From Sulfurovum sp. (GTDB lineage: Bacteria; Campylobacterota; Campylobacteria; Campylobacterales; Sulfurovaceae): a stretch of 39,758 bases of DNA. The stretch covers positions 1 through 39,758 of the forward strand of contig JANTHR010000012.1 of NCBI GenBank assembly GCA_024762315.1, written 5' to 3'. This document shows, one piece after another, positions 17,542-25,503 of this stretch. The translations under genes and the position numbers were made by a program. Position 1 is the first letter of the stretch, and each line of letters starts with the position of its first letter. The notes below the pieces were generated by a model. The model had not been told where the DNA came from. It saw only the letters and a program-made list of their open reading frames with translations, and made no database searches.

Positions 17542-17925
17542 TTAGTTCACTGTCACTTCGACAGCTGTACCTTCCCAGATACCGTGTTTTGTACAGTAGC
17601 CATGTGCTACAAGGTTAAGTTTTTTACCAGTTGGGATGATGGTAAATGTAGTTGTATTATGTGCTTTTGTGTTTCCAAGTGCACCAGGAACATATACAGC
17701 CTCAGCAAGTTTGGTCTCACCGTTAAATAGTGTTACAGATTCAATGAAGTGATCATAGTCATCCGGGTGACTATATTCATTACCCATTTTTACTGTTACT
17801 TCGAATGGCTCACCGGCAACAGCTGTGTCGGCACAATGGATGAATGGGGAATGTCTGTCTATAAGGTCTTTCTTTGCTTCTCTCTCTACTTCTGAGATAT
17901 CTACGTATTTGTTGATTTTTGGCAT
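17542..17925 (-). CDS. superoxide reductase, class II (neelaredoxin-type)
   Basis: A 127-residue cytoplasmic protein that reduces superoxide to hydrogen peroxide without making oxygen. The single iron site is visible: H25, H53 and H59 (EYSHPDDYDHF), then C111 and H114 in GYCTKHGIWEG, matching the four-His one-Cys centre of the family. The N-terminal desulforedoxin domain with its second iron is absent, so this is the one-iron class. The lysine of the active-site E-K loop is not obvious (DRHSPFIH at 23-30). It is a single-gene unit with its own TATAAT box, an AAAGGA ribosome binding site and a terminator, as expected for an oxidative-stress gene in a microaerophile. Confidence 0.93.
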   Translation of the reverse strand: MPKINKYVDISEVEREAKKDLIDRHSPFIHCADTAVAGEPFEVTVKMGNEYSHPDDYDHFIESVTLFNGETKLAEAVYVPGALGNTKAHNTTTFTIIPTGKKLNLVAHGYCTKHGIWEGTAVEVTVN

Positions 17926-17958
17926 GTTTAAATCCTTTAAATTAAATTTTGTAAAGTC

Positions 17959-17964
17959 ATTATA
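17959..17964 (-). promoter_or_regulatory. -10 box for the superoxide reductase gene
   Basis: TATAAT on the minus strand within TATGGTATAATGAC, 34 bases before the start codon. The ribosome binding site AAAGGA lies at 17933-17938. No clear -35 box was found. Confidence 0.6.
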
Positions 17965-18038
17965 CCATAAGTAAAATTAAATAGGATAAAAATTCTCTTA
18001 TTAAGTTAATAATGAGATAAATGGGTAATAAAGTGATA

Positions 18039-18068
18039 CATTATTCCCTCACTCAAGCGGGAATAATG
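18039..18068. terminator. hairpin downstream of the sdh operon
   Basis: CATTATTCCC (18039-18048) and GGGAATAATG (18059-18068) form a perfect 10-bp stem with a 10-base loop, 11 bases past the stop of the last sdh gene. It lacks a strong T tract on the minus strand, so it may end the message weakly or protect its 3' end. Confidence 0.5.
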
Positions 18069-18079
18069 AAATGGAAAAA

Positions 18080-18964
18080 CTACGCAGTAAGATGCGTGGC
18101 TTTTTGCACGTGGAAGTTGAGTCCTATCTCTTTTTCGGTACAACCAAGAGCGAGGGCGACCATTTGAGGCATGTGTAGTACCGGAAGTTCAATATCACGG
18201 CCAATCACTTTTCCGACATCATCCTGATATGTATCCATTTTGAGGTGGCAGAGCGGGCAGGGAGTTACCATAACATCAGCATTGTTGTCTATGGCATCTA
18301 CCATCGCATTTCCTGCAAGTACTTCTGAAGTATGATTTGCCTGAAGTTCAACATGGAAGCCACAACATTTGTTTTTGTGGTCATAATCTACCGGATGACC
18401 TTCAAGTGCATCAATAAGTTGATCGAGTGAAGTAGGGTTGTATGGATTCTCTCCTCCATTACTGCTGTGATGAAGTTCCGAAGGACGAATGTTGTGACAA
18501 CCGTAGAACGGTGCAATATTTAAGTGACTGAGCGGTACTTGTACCTTATCTTTGATGTTCTCAAGACCGTACTCGTCTATAAGTGTATAAAGGAAATGCT
18601 TGATCTCAGATGTACCTTTGTACTCCAGTCCCACTTCAGCCAGTTTTTCATTGACCCTTGCTTTGAGTTCAGGATCTGTGTCAAGTGCATGTTTTGTCAT
18701 GGCAGAGTTGAGTTGACATGTGTTACAGATAGTGATCATGGTTAAGCCCAGTTTTTCTGCATAGCAGATATTTCTGGCATTAAGTACATGTGCCAAGAAT
18801 TCATCAAAGTCCTGCAGGTGACTGGCACCGCAACAACTCGCTTCTTCCAAAATAGTAATTTCAATGCCAAGTTTCTCAGCTACCGCAAGGGTAGATGAGA
18901 GTAGTTCAGGTGTGGACTGTTTGGCTGTACATCCCGTAAATAGTGCATATTTTAATGTGCTCAT
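18080..18964 (-). CDS. sdhE: SdhE/MfrE-type HdrB-like subunit of type-E succinate:quinone reductase
   Basis: A 294-residue protein with two CCG domains, as in heterodisulfide reductase subunit B. Domain one has C12, CCG at 44-46, C80 and C83 (CNTC). Domain two has C156, CCG at 200-202, C236 and C239 (CPLC). These cysteines are expected to hold an unusual iron-sulfur cluster, and the subunit replaces the haem-bearing membrane anchor of classic succinate dehydrogenases, touching the membrane itself. It is last in sdhA-sdhB-sdhE, 9 bases after sdhB. It is homologous to MfrE of Wolinella and SdhC-like genes of Campylobacter. This sdhE is not the FAD assembly factor of the same name. Confidence 0.93.
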   Translation of the reverse strand: MSTLKYALFTGCTAKQSTPELLSSTLAVAEKLGIEITILEEASCCGASHLQDFDEFLAHVLNARNICYAEKLGLTMITICNTCQLNSAMTKHALDTDPELKARVNEKLAEVGLEYKGTSEIKHFLYTLIDEYGLENIKDKVQVPLSHLNIAPFYGCHNIRPSELHHSSNGGENPYNPTSLDQLIDALEGHPVDYDHKNKCCGFHVELQANHTSEVLAGNAMVDAIDNNADVMVTPCPLCHLKMDTYQDDVGKVIGRDIELPVLHMPQMVALALGCTEKEIGLNFHVQKATHLTA

Positions 18965-18973
18965 CCTGTCTCC

Positions 18974-19963
18974 TTACAGTCTATTTGTTTGTGATATTTC
19001 AATGAGTTTTTGGACTTCGTCCAAGTGTTTTATCTTAGGTACACTGTCAATGAACGGAATACCTGAATGCCAGTGGATCTTGCCTGATTTCATCATTTTC
19101 ATTGCTGCACCAAGATGTTTATACATACCTAAATACCCTTCTGAGTAAGTTACAATATCTGCTTCATCCAGATATCCGTATTTTTTCATACCTCTGAGGA
19201 ATCCTTCTGCGTGACGTGTAGCGACATTACTTTCGGCTACACCACGCTCAAACTGCATGTTGTGAAGTTTTGTGATCTTTTCCATAGGATTGATATCTTT
19301 TGGACAGGCTTCCGTACACTCAAAACATTTAACACAGTCCCAGACACCTTGTCCCATCTCTCCTACTGTTTTGAGTCTTTCATCACTAAACTCATCTCTT
19401 GGGTCAATGGAGAATCTGTATGCCGCGGTCAATGCTGCGGGTCCGAAATAATCAGGATTTGCTTCCAGAGCAGGGCAGGAATAGTGGCATGCACCACACT
19501 GGATACACAGATCGGCATCGAGGAACATATGTTCCTGCTTTGGACTCATCTGTGTCTCATGCTCAGGATGTGCGGGCACATCTCTTACCACATACGGTGT
19601 CACGGCTGCGTGTTTGTCCCAGAAATCTTTTTTGTCAATGATCATATCTTTAACGGCACGTTTTTTGCTTTGCGGTTCAATAAGCAGTTCATCGCCAAAA
19701 AGTTTGATCAGCTCCATTGCATTCTGTTTACATGCAAGCGTCGCTTTACCGTTGACTTTAATGCCGCAGGCACCGCAGATACCGTGTCTGCATGAACGTC
19801 TGTAAGAGAATGATCCGTCATGTTCCCATTTGATACGGTTGAGAAGGTCAAGGACAAGTTCATCCTTTCCAACTTCCAATTCATATTTTTTGTAATAGGG
19901 AAGATAGTCTGTCTCGGCATTAAATCTGAATGTTTTCAGGGTTACTTTTTTTGTTTCACTCAT
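18974..19963 (-). CDS. sdhB: succinate dehydrogenase/fumarate reductase iron-sulfur subunit
   Basis: A 329-residue electron-transfer subunit. The [2Fe-2S] cysteines are C58, C63, C66 and C78 (SCRHGICGAC...LAC). A ferredoxin-like part has C153, C156, C159, C163 (CIQCGACHYSC) and C210, C213, C216, C220 (CVKCFECTEAC). The extra C213 occupies a position that is usually Ile or Val and would allow a second [4Fe-4S] in place of the usual [3Fe-4S] cluster, a known hallmark of type-E enzymes. The ORF could begin 33 codons earlier, inside sdhA, but the ATG at 19963 has a perfect AAGGAGG site and the family-like start. It lies 10 bases after sdhA. Confidence 0.96.
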   Translation of the reverse strand: MSETKKVTLKTFRFNAETDYLPYYKKYELEVGKDELVLDLLNRIKWEHDGSFSYRRSCRHGICGACGIKVNGKATLACKQNAMELIKLFGDELLIEPQSKKRAVKDMIIDKKDFWDKHAAVTPYVVRDVPAHPEHETQMSPKQEHMFLDADLCIQCGACHYSCPALEANPDYFGPAALTAAYRFSIDPRDEFSDERLKTVGEMGQGVWDCVKCFECTEACPKDINPMEKITKLHNMQFERGVAESNVATRHAEGFLRGMKKYGYLDEADIVTYSEGYLGMYKHLGAAMKMMKSGKIHWHSGIPFIDSVPKIKHLDEVQKLIEISQTNRL

Positions 19964-19973
19964 CACGACCTCC

Positions 19974-21701
19974 TTAATATGATCTTTCTTTTGGTTCAAA
20001 CTTGCCAAGAACCACATCACCCCATTCCGTGGTAATGTTGAAATCTTTATCCATGTAGGCATAGGTGTGCTTCAGGAATTTTTCATCATTACGCTCAGGG
20101 AAGTCTTCTCTGTAGTGACCCCCGCGGCTCTCTTCACGATTCAGTGCACCCACAACAATGAATTTACTGAACTCAAGCATATGCCCAAGCTCAATGGCTT
20201 CCTGAAGGTCTGTGTTAAACGTTTTGGACTTGTCATCAATACGGATATTTTTATAGCGCTTAAGCAGCTTGTCTATGAGTTTGAGTTGTCTTTCAAGTGA
20301 TTCTTTGCTTCTAAAGACTCCGGCATCTGCCGTCATGCCTGCCTGCAATTCAGCTCTGAGCCCCGGAACGCTCTCCATGCCGTTAGAGGTTTTGAGTCTG
20401 TTTACTTCTTCAAGCATACCGCCGGCATCTGACGTTTGTGCCTTACGAAGTGCAATACCTTCATCCAATGCTTTTACCATATTTTCTCCGGCATGGCGAC
20501 CAAAGAGAAGGGCTTCAAGTACTGAGTTTGCTCCAAGGCGGTTCGCACCATGTACAGAGACACAAGAGCATTCTCCCGCTGCATAGAAACCTTCTACCAA
20601 CTCCTCAGGATTTTTTCTTACCTGGCAGTTGATGTTTGTCGGGATCCCACCCATAGAGTAGTGTGCTGTAGCAGAGATGTGGATAGGCTCTTTAAGCATA
20701 TCCTGTCCCTGGAAGGCAATGGCAAGTTCTCTAAGCTCCGGCAGTCTCTCAAGTATAATCTCTTTTGGAAGGTGTGTCAGATCAAGATTGACAGATTGTC
20801 CGTCTTTTCCTACACCACGTCCCTGACGTACCTCTTCCATGATCGCACGGCTTACTACGTCACGTGATGCAAGCTCAAGTGCATTGGGTGCATATTTCTC
20901 CATGAAACGCTCACCCTTGGAGTTGAACAGGCGTCCACCTTCTCCACGGGCTGCTTCAGAGATGAGTACCCCTGAACCTCCAAGTCCACTTGGGTGGAAC
21001 TGCACGAACTCCATATCTTCCAGCGGAAGACCGTGACGTGCTACAATAGAGAGTGAATCTCCCGTATTGGCATGGGCATTGGAGTTAAAGCGGTAGGCTC
21101 TGGCATGACCACCTGTAGCGAACATAGTTACTTTTGCATTGAAGATCGCCGGCTGTGAATTACGGATGTCGTATGCAGCAACACCCGAGACCTTTCCGTC
21201 TTCATAAAGCAGATCAGCGGCATACCACTCATCGAAGATCTCCACACCTGCACGGAATGCCTGCTCGTAGATTGCCTGAAGCAGTGCAAGGCCTGTTCTG
21301 TCTTTGGCATAACAGGCTCTTGGCTTACTCTGTCCTCCAAACGGTCTGATGGCAATGTCACCATTCTCTTTACGTGAGAAGACACAGCCCATCTGCTCTG
21401 CCCAGCGAATAGTCTCAGGTGCTTTGGTACACATAAGCTCTACACAGTTCTGATCGGCAAGATAGTCAGAACCTTTTACCGTATCGAACTCATGAAGTTC
21501 TGTGGAGTCTTCATCCCCAAGTGCTGCATTGATCCCGCCTTGCGCTGCACCTGAGTGGCTTCTTAGTGGGTGAAGTTTTGTGATCACTGCGGTTTTCTTC
21601 CCCGCTTCTGTCAGTTCTTTTGCTGCTGCCAAACCGGCCAGACCTGAACCAACGATCACCGCATCGTATTCGTAGATTTTAACATCCGAAGTATCATTCA
21701 T
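19974..21701 (-). CDS. sdhA: succinate dehydrogenase/fumarate reductase flavoprotein subunit
   Basis: A 575-residue catalytic subunit interconverting succinate and fumarate. The FAD-binding [13 protein letters not shown] (about 18-30) is followed by [16 protein letters not shown], which includes the histidine that usually carries covalent FAD. The active-site region [10 protein letters not shown] and the C-terminal [14 protein letters not shown] are also present. The N-terminus goes straight from [13 protein letters not shown] into the FAD fold with no twin-arginine signal, unlike the periplasmic MfrA of Wolinella, so the complex should face the cytoplasm. It starts with an AAAGGA site and its own TATAAT box. 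Direction in vivo (fumarate reduction or succinate oxidation) cannot be read from sequence. Confidence 0.96.
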   Translation of the reverse strand: MNDTSDVKIYEYDAVIVGSGLAGLAAAKELTEAGKKTAVITKLHPLRSHSGAAQGGINAALGDEDSTELHEFDTVKGSDYLADQNCVELMCTKAPETIRWAEQMGCVFSRKENGDIAIRPFGGQSKPRACYAKDRTGLALLQAIYEQAFRAGVEIFDEWYAADLLYEDGKVSGVAAYDIRNSQPAIFNAKVTMFATGGHARAYRFNSNAHANTGDSLSIVARHGLPLEDMEFVQFHPSGLGGSGVLISEAARGEGGRLFNSKGERFMEKYAPNALELASRDVVSRAIMEEVRQGRGVGKDGQSVNLDLTHLPKEIILERLPELRELAIAFQGQDMLKEPIHISATAHYSMGGIPTNINCQVRKNPEELVEGFYAAGECSCVSVHGANRLGANSVLEALLFGRHAGENMVKALDEGIALRKAQTSDAGGMLEEVNRLKTSNGMESVPGLRAELQAGMTADAGVFRSKESLERQLKLIDKLLKRYKNIRIDDKSKTFNTDLQEAIELGHMLEFSKFIVVGALNREESRGGHYREDFPERNDEKFLKHTYAYMDKDFNITTEWGDVVLGKFEPKERSY

Positions 21702-21735
21702 GATAGCTATGTCCTTTAATTACAAATTTGTATTC

Positions 21736-21741
21736 ATTATA
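21736..21741 (-). promoter_or_regulatory. -10 box for sdhABE
   Basis: TATAAT within GAAGCTATAATGAAT on the minus strand, 35 bases before the sdhA start codon. It implies that sdhABE has its own promoter in the 171-base gap after the cysteine-poor fusion gene. Confidence 0.55.
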
Positions 21742-21808
21742 GCTTCCGTTAAATATAAGTTTGATTAATAAGGGGAGGGAAAAGATGAAATAATACGAGG
21801 GATGTTAC

Positions 21809-21843
21809 ACATTTTCACCTCTGCCCAGAGAGGGTAAAAATGT
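21809..21843 (-). terminator. imperfect hairpin after the cysteine-poor fusion gene
   Basis: ACATTTT (minus strand) pairs with AAAATGT at the base and CCTCT with AGAGG near the loop, with a small internal loop between. It lies about 30 bases after the stop of the upstream gene, before the sdhA promoter, and may separate the two transcripts. Confidence 0.45.
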
Positions 21844-21872
21844 AAACTTATCATTTCAATAATTTAAAATTA

Positions 21873-22928
21873 TTATCCTGCCAATGCTTCTTCTTTGTCA
21901 CAAAGTGTTAAAAAATCTTCATAAGAGACAAGAGGCAGGGGTATCTCTCTGCCTATACGTTTTTGGATAGATGCAAAATGTGTGGTGAACATGGCAAGAT
22001 CCTCATGATTTGGAACTACTAAAAGTTCGGCCCCTGAGTCCAGTGCACCCAATAGCATTGTTGCTGCTTTAAGGTAGGCAAGGTTGTTCTGTTTTCCTAT
22101 TAGGGTCTGGCCGGCAAGTTTTGCCTCTCTTGGGAACGATACTTTTTTTGCACCATTTTCAAGTATTTTTGTGCTGGCTTCTTTAAGTAAACCCGAGGAT
22201 ACATCTCTTCCCGTATAAATTGCTATATTGCGCCCTTCAACTCCTTTGCCCTCAAATCTATAGAGTGCTTTATGTGAAAGTTTTGCGGAAATTTTATCCA
22301 AAAAAGTACCGTGAGCAGGGTGTTGTACCATTTCATTGAGTGCCGCGACAGTCAGTGTATGGTCTTGTTTGCGGAAGAGGTTGTTCTCGTACTCACAGGC
22401 AGCAAGACCGTCATACGGATCAGAGATAGCTTGAAGTATCGCGGTTTTGTGTTCCGAACCGTTCTCTATCATTCTATGGGCTAAAAGAAGTACTGCATCC
22501 CCGATGTAGTCATGGCTGAATTTAAATGTCTCCGAAGCATAATGCAGGGCGTAGAGTGACTGATAGTAAGCTTCATCTTCCGGTGTTGCATAAGGAGCCA
22601 ACAGTTCATAGCTTTTCATAAAATCATCATCATTGATGACAAGACAGTGGTTTGAACGGTAAGAGAGTACAGGGTCCACTTGCAGCGTTGTCCCCAGTTT
22701 TGCTACGATATTTCCGATGGTCTCACTGCCGTCGGTTACGAGATCATTGAGTTTAAAGATCAGTCTTTCTGCAGGGTAGGCAAAGTTCCTGTTCTGTTCC
22801 TGTATACGACTCAGCATAGTTTGTGCTGTATCATCTTCATTGAGTGTGATAGTAAAATTTTTATAGTAAGGCAGATAATCTGTTGTGGCATCGAAAAAAA
22901 ATGCTCTTATTTCCAGTGTATATTGCAT
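21873..22928 (-). CDS. cysteine-poor SdhB/SdhE-like fusion protein (DUF5644/HdrB-like)
   Basis: A 351-residue protein encoded just before sdhA. Residues 3-23 (YTLEIRAFFFDATTDYLPYYK) align with the SdhB start, sharing TDYLPYYK, but the [2Fe-2S] cysteines are missing. Residues 105-200 can be laid along the SdhB ferredoxin part with the CxxCxxC motifs replaced (SLYALHYASE for CIQCGACHYSC). Residues 234-345 follow the SdhE CCG fold: YTGRD for FTGCT, KLAGQ for SCCGA, and VVPNHED then KRIGREIPLPL for VTPCPLC then KVIGRDIELPV. Only three cysteines remain (95, 178, 343), none in a cluster motif. It may be a structural or assembly partner of SdhABE. I recall related domains named DUF5644 and HdrB-like in Campylobacterota. 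The function is unknown. Confidence 0.8.
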   Translation of the reverse strand: MQYTLEIRAFFFDATTDYLPYYKNFTITLNEDDTAQTMLSRIQEQNRNFAYPAERLIFKLNDLVTDGSETIGNIVAKLGTTLQVDPVLSYRSNHCLVINDDDFMKSYELLAPYATPEDEAYYQSLYALHYASETFKFSHDYIGDAVLLLAHRMIENGSEHKTAILQAISDPYDGLAACEYENNLFRKQDHTLTVAALNEMVQHPAHGTFLDKISAKLSHKALYRFEGKGVEGRNIAIYTGRDVSSGLLKEASTKILENGAKKVSFPREAKLAGQTLIGKQNNLAYLKAATMLLGALDSGAELLVVPNHEDLAMFTTHFASIQKRIGREIPLPLVSYEDFLTLCDKEEALAG

Positions 22929-23064
22929 GGGGCTTATCCTTGTATAAAGTGTAATGATTATAGCCAGTGTTCATTCCCAAACAGGATGAATAGAAGATGA
23001 AAACCTAAAATATTCTAAACTATGTTACAATTTTGCCATTTAACTAGGTGTGGTAATAAATATT

Positions 23065-23886
23065 ATGGATAAAGAACACTATCTTATCAGCAAACTGGGT
23101 TCAAAATACATCGGTGATGATGCAGCTGTCGTAGGAGATAGGCTCTATAGTATGGATGCATTCTTTGAAGATGTACATTTTAAACGCGAATGGATGTCCA
23201 TGGCTCAGATAGGGCGAAAAGCGATGCTGGTTAATATATCGGATGTCATAGCAATGAATGCACGGCCGCAATTTGCTCTTGTCACGGTCTCCATCCCTAA
23301 AGATATGACGAAAGATGAAATAGATGAATTGACTCAAAGTATGGAGTTTACCGCTAAAGAGTACGGTTGTGAGATCATCGGTGGTGATACTATAGGAGGA
23401 GACAAGCTCCATCTCTGCATTGCCATCATTTCCAAAAGCAATGATCCGCTTTTGCGAAAAGGTTTAAAAGAGGGTGACCTGCTTGCATATACCGGTACTT
23501 TGGGTGAAAGCAAACGTGATCTGGATGCACTTTTCAAAGGTAAGAAAATAGCAAAAGATTCACGATTTTTTGAACCTGAATTAAGGGCAGCGTTCATAAC
23601 CCAAGCAAGACCGTTCCTGCATGCAGGAATGGATATTTCAGATGGTCTCTACTGTGATACGAATAAATTATTAGATATTAATAAATATGGATTTGATAGT
23701 TTGAAAAATATCAACGATGAAGCAGGGCTTAGCGGAGAAGAGTATGAAATGTTGGTCGGTTTTGATCCCAAGGATCTGGAAGCTTTGGAAAAGATAGCAA
23801 AAGAGACAGGAACACCGCTTACTGTCTTTGCAAAAGTTGCAAAGAACAAGGAACGTTTCACCTGTCTAAGCCATCACTTCAATTGA
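23065..23886 (+). CDS. thiL: thiamine-monophosphate kinase
   Basis: A 273-residue enzyme that phosphorylates thiamine monophosphate to the coenzyme thiamine diphosphate using ATP. Motifs are in order: GDDAAVV, MDAFFEDVHF (metal and substrate loop), VNISDVIAMNARP, GGDT, and DISDGL. It is shorter than E. coli ThiL (about 325), but all key loops are present. A GTG start at 23050 would add five residues; the ATG at 23065 gives the normal family start. It stands alone on the plus strand between two minus-strand genes. Confidence 0.92.
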   Translation: MDKEHYLISKLGSKYIGDDAAVVGDRLYSMDAFFEDVHFKREWMSMAQIGRKAMLVNISDVIAMNARPQFALVTVSIPKDMTKDEIDELTQSMEFTAKEYGCEIIGGDTIGGDKLHLCIAIISKSNDPLLRKGLKEGDLLAYTGTLGESKRDLDALFKGKKIAKDSRFFEPELRAAFITQARPFLHAGMDISDGLYCDTNKLLDINKYGFDSLKNINDEAGLSGEEYEMLVGFDPKDLEALEKIAKETGTPLTVFAKVAKNKERFTCLSHHFN

Positions 23887-23974
23887 ACCCTCCGATAAAC
23901 CTAGGCATTCACAATGGGTTTTGCAAATGTAAGGTTGTGCAAGAGATTTACAAGTCCTAGCCATAGCTAAGACT

Positions 23975-25417
23975 TCAATTAGATGCTTCCGGTACGCATC
24001 GGTGTGCCAGTGCTTTTGGATACTCTCTCATTTGACAAAGCACTTCCGCTTGTTTAGTTATGTTCTCTTCCCGGGTCTGCTGCATGGTTTCAAATGCTAC
24101 AGTATTGTGCGCGGAAGCTTCTATCAATCCCAGTTTGACCAGATCATCAAGAATGGCATGGGACATGTCGATGGTCGAGGAGACTTTGACGATCTCGCAG
24201 CGTGCATAACGGGGTAGCGCAAAGGCGACTTCCGCTACACGCAGGGTAGGGTCGGTTCCGGGAATCTGCTGTGCCCCAAAAAGCGGTTTGGAGCCTACTT
24301 TTGCCGTAGCGAATGAGGGGATGAATCGTGCGAGGTGTTCGATGGCTTTTTTGGTACGTTCTACCGTCTCTTCCCAGCGCCAGCTGTCTTCTATTTTTTC
24401 TATGAAGTTCTGCGGTAGTTTGGGCTGACAGCTCAGTGCTGTGCTTGCAACCAGCCCGCCTTCATAAAGCGTGATGTCCTTGGTCATGCCATGCAGCTGG
24501 AAATACCCTTGCGGGTAGGGAGTGAACTGTCCCATGCCCCGAGGTGTACCGCGCTCTCCCTGGAAGATGATCTCCGGCCAGAGATGCGTTGCCTCATTCT
24601 CCCATTGGCTGACATAGGCAGCTTTGAACTCAACCATTCTCTGGCATGACACACCGATCATATCGTCTATTTTCCCTGTCTGGTAGCCTGCAGCATTGAT
24701 CAGGTAGTCAAAGTTTTCTGTCTGCTCTGTGTTGTGCGTGTTTGAATGGAGTATCCACTGATCATCATTTTTTTCTATCTTTGTAACGCTTGTTGAGAGT
24801 CTCAGATCTACAGAGGGATGTGCATCAAGTGAGAGCATAAGCCTAGCACCGATACGAAAGAGGTTAAGTCCGTACTCCTGCACCAAAATGACCGGAAACT
24901 GTATCTTGTCCAGATCGGTCTCTTTTGCAAAGGGGATCATCCACTCATCAAGTGTTTTGGGAATCGCAACGATCTCTTTGTTTCTAAGCGTTTCTATCTG
25001 GGCACGGTCATAAAGTTTAAAATAAACGGAGGGGTCGCCCAGTACCTTGTTCTTCACATCATCTTCGATCAATGTTTCGTAGTGTGCCTGCAGCTTTTGC
25101 AGGCGCGGCAGCAGATGGCCGGTACGTCTGCTGCAGTACTCAGGCAGGGCAATGACGGTCGGGCGGTGATCGACCCCGTACGGGTAGAGTCTGGCAAAAT
25201 CAATGGATTGCTTCAGCAAGGTAAGGCACTGCTCATCGGAGATCTCAGGGTAGAGGTTGCCACCGGCATGTAAGTGACAAAACGGCGGACCGCTGACAAG
25301 ACTTGGTGTCTTTTCAAAGAGAGTGATCTCTGCATCGGTCCGAGAGAGCAGCAACGCGGCAGTACTGCCTGCAATACCGCCGCCAACTATAGCTATTTTG
25401 GCTTTATTTTTTGACAC
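23975..25417 (-). CDS. FAD-dependent oxidoreductase, DAO family
   Basis: A 480-residue protein with an N-terminal FAD dinucleotide fold (IAIVGGGIAGSTAALLLS) and a second FAD-contact motif FDYLINAAGYQTG about two-thirds along. The middle is a substrate domain with many aromatic residues, including GTPRGMGQFTPYPQGYFQLHG. This layout is that of the D-amino-acid oxidase superfamily, but I cannot name the substrate; a tRNA-modification role like the MnmC oxidase half is one option. A GTG at 25417 with AAAGGA five bases before it is the likely start; an upstream GTG would place 12 extra codons inside a REP-like hairpin. It is transcribed after gph, across the REP pair. Confidence 0.8.
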   Translation of the reverse strand: MSKNKAKIAIVGGGIAGSTAALLLSRTDAEITLFEKTPSLVSGPPFCHLHAGGNLYPEISDEQCLTLLKQSIDFARLYPYGVDHRPTVIALPEYCSRRTGHLLPRLQKLQAHYETLIEDDVKNKVLGDPSVYFKLYDRAQIETLRNKEIVAIPKTLDEWMIPFAKETDLDKIQFPVILVQEYGLNLFRIGARLMLSLDAHPSVDLRLSTSVTKIEKNDDQWILHSNTHNTEQTENFDYLINAAGYQTGKIDDMIGVSCQRMVEFKAAYVSQWENEATHLWPEIIFQGERGTPRGMGQFTPYPQGYFQLHGMTKDITLYEGGLVASTALSCQPKLPQNFIEKIEDSWRWEETVERTKKAIEHLARFIPSFATAKVGSKPLFGAQQIPGTDPTLRVAEVAFALPRYARCEIVKVSSTIDMSHAILDDLVKLGLIEASAHNTVAFETMQQTREENITKQAEVLCQMREYPKALAHRCVPEASN

Positions 25418-25427
25418 GGTTTTCCTT

Positions 25428-25453
25428 TGTAGAGTGTTGTACCCTGACAACAC
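25428..25453 (+). repeat. REP-like hairpin, copy 1
   Basis: TGTAGA followed by GTGTTGT, loop ACCCTG, ACAACAC: a perfect 7-bp palindrome with a 5' GTAG tetranucleotide, the hallmark of REP elements mobilised by RAYT (Y1 transposase-like) proteins. It matches copy 2 in inverted orientation with only a few differences. Confidence 0.65.
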
Positions 25454-25475
25454 GCTGTGATTTTTGATCCAATTT

Positions 25476-25503
25476 GGTGTTGTGAGGGCACAACACCCTA
25501 CAG
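25476..25503 (-). repeat. REP-like hairpin, copy 2 (inverted)
   Basis: Read on the minus strand this is CTGTAGG then GTGTTGTG, loop CCCT, CACAACACC: a perfect 9-bp stem (25476-25484 with 25489-25497) led by GTAG. It is inverted relative to copy 1, with about 22 bases between them, like a BIME unit. The gph stop codon TAG (25498-25500) is the TAG of its GTAG head. Confidence 0.7.

Noticed and set aside
19964..20062. 33-codon N-terminal extension of sdhB overlapping sdhA
   Set aside because: The internal ATG has a perfect AAGGAGG site and begins the family-typical sequence, while the extension is simply the sdhA tail in another frame.
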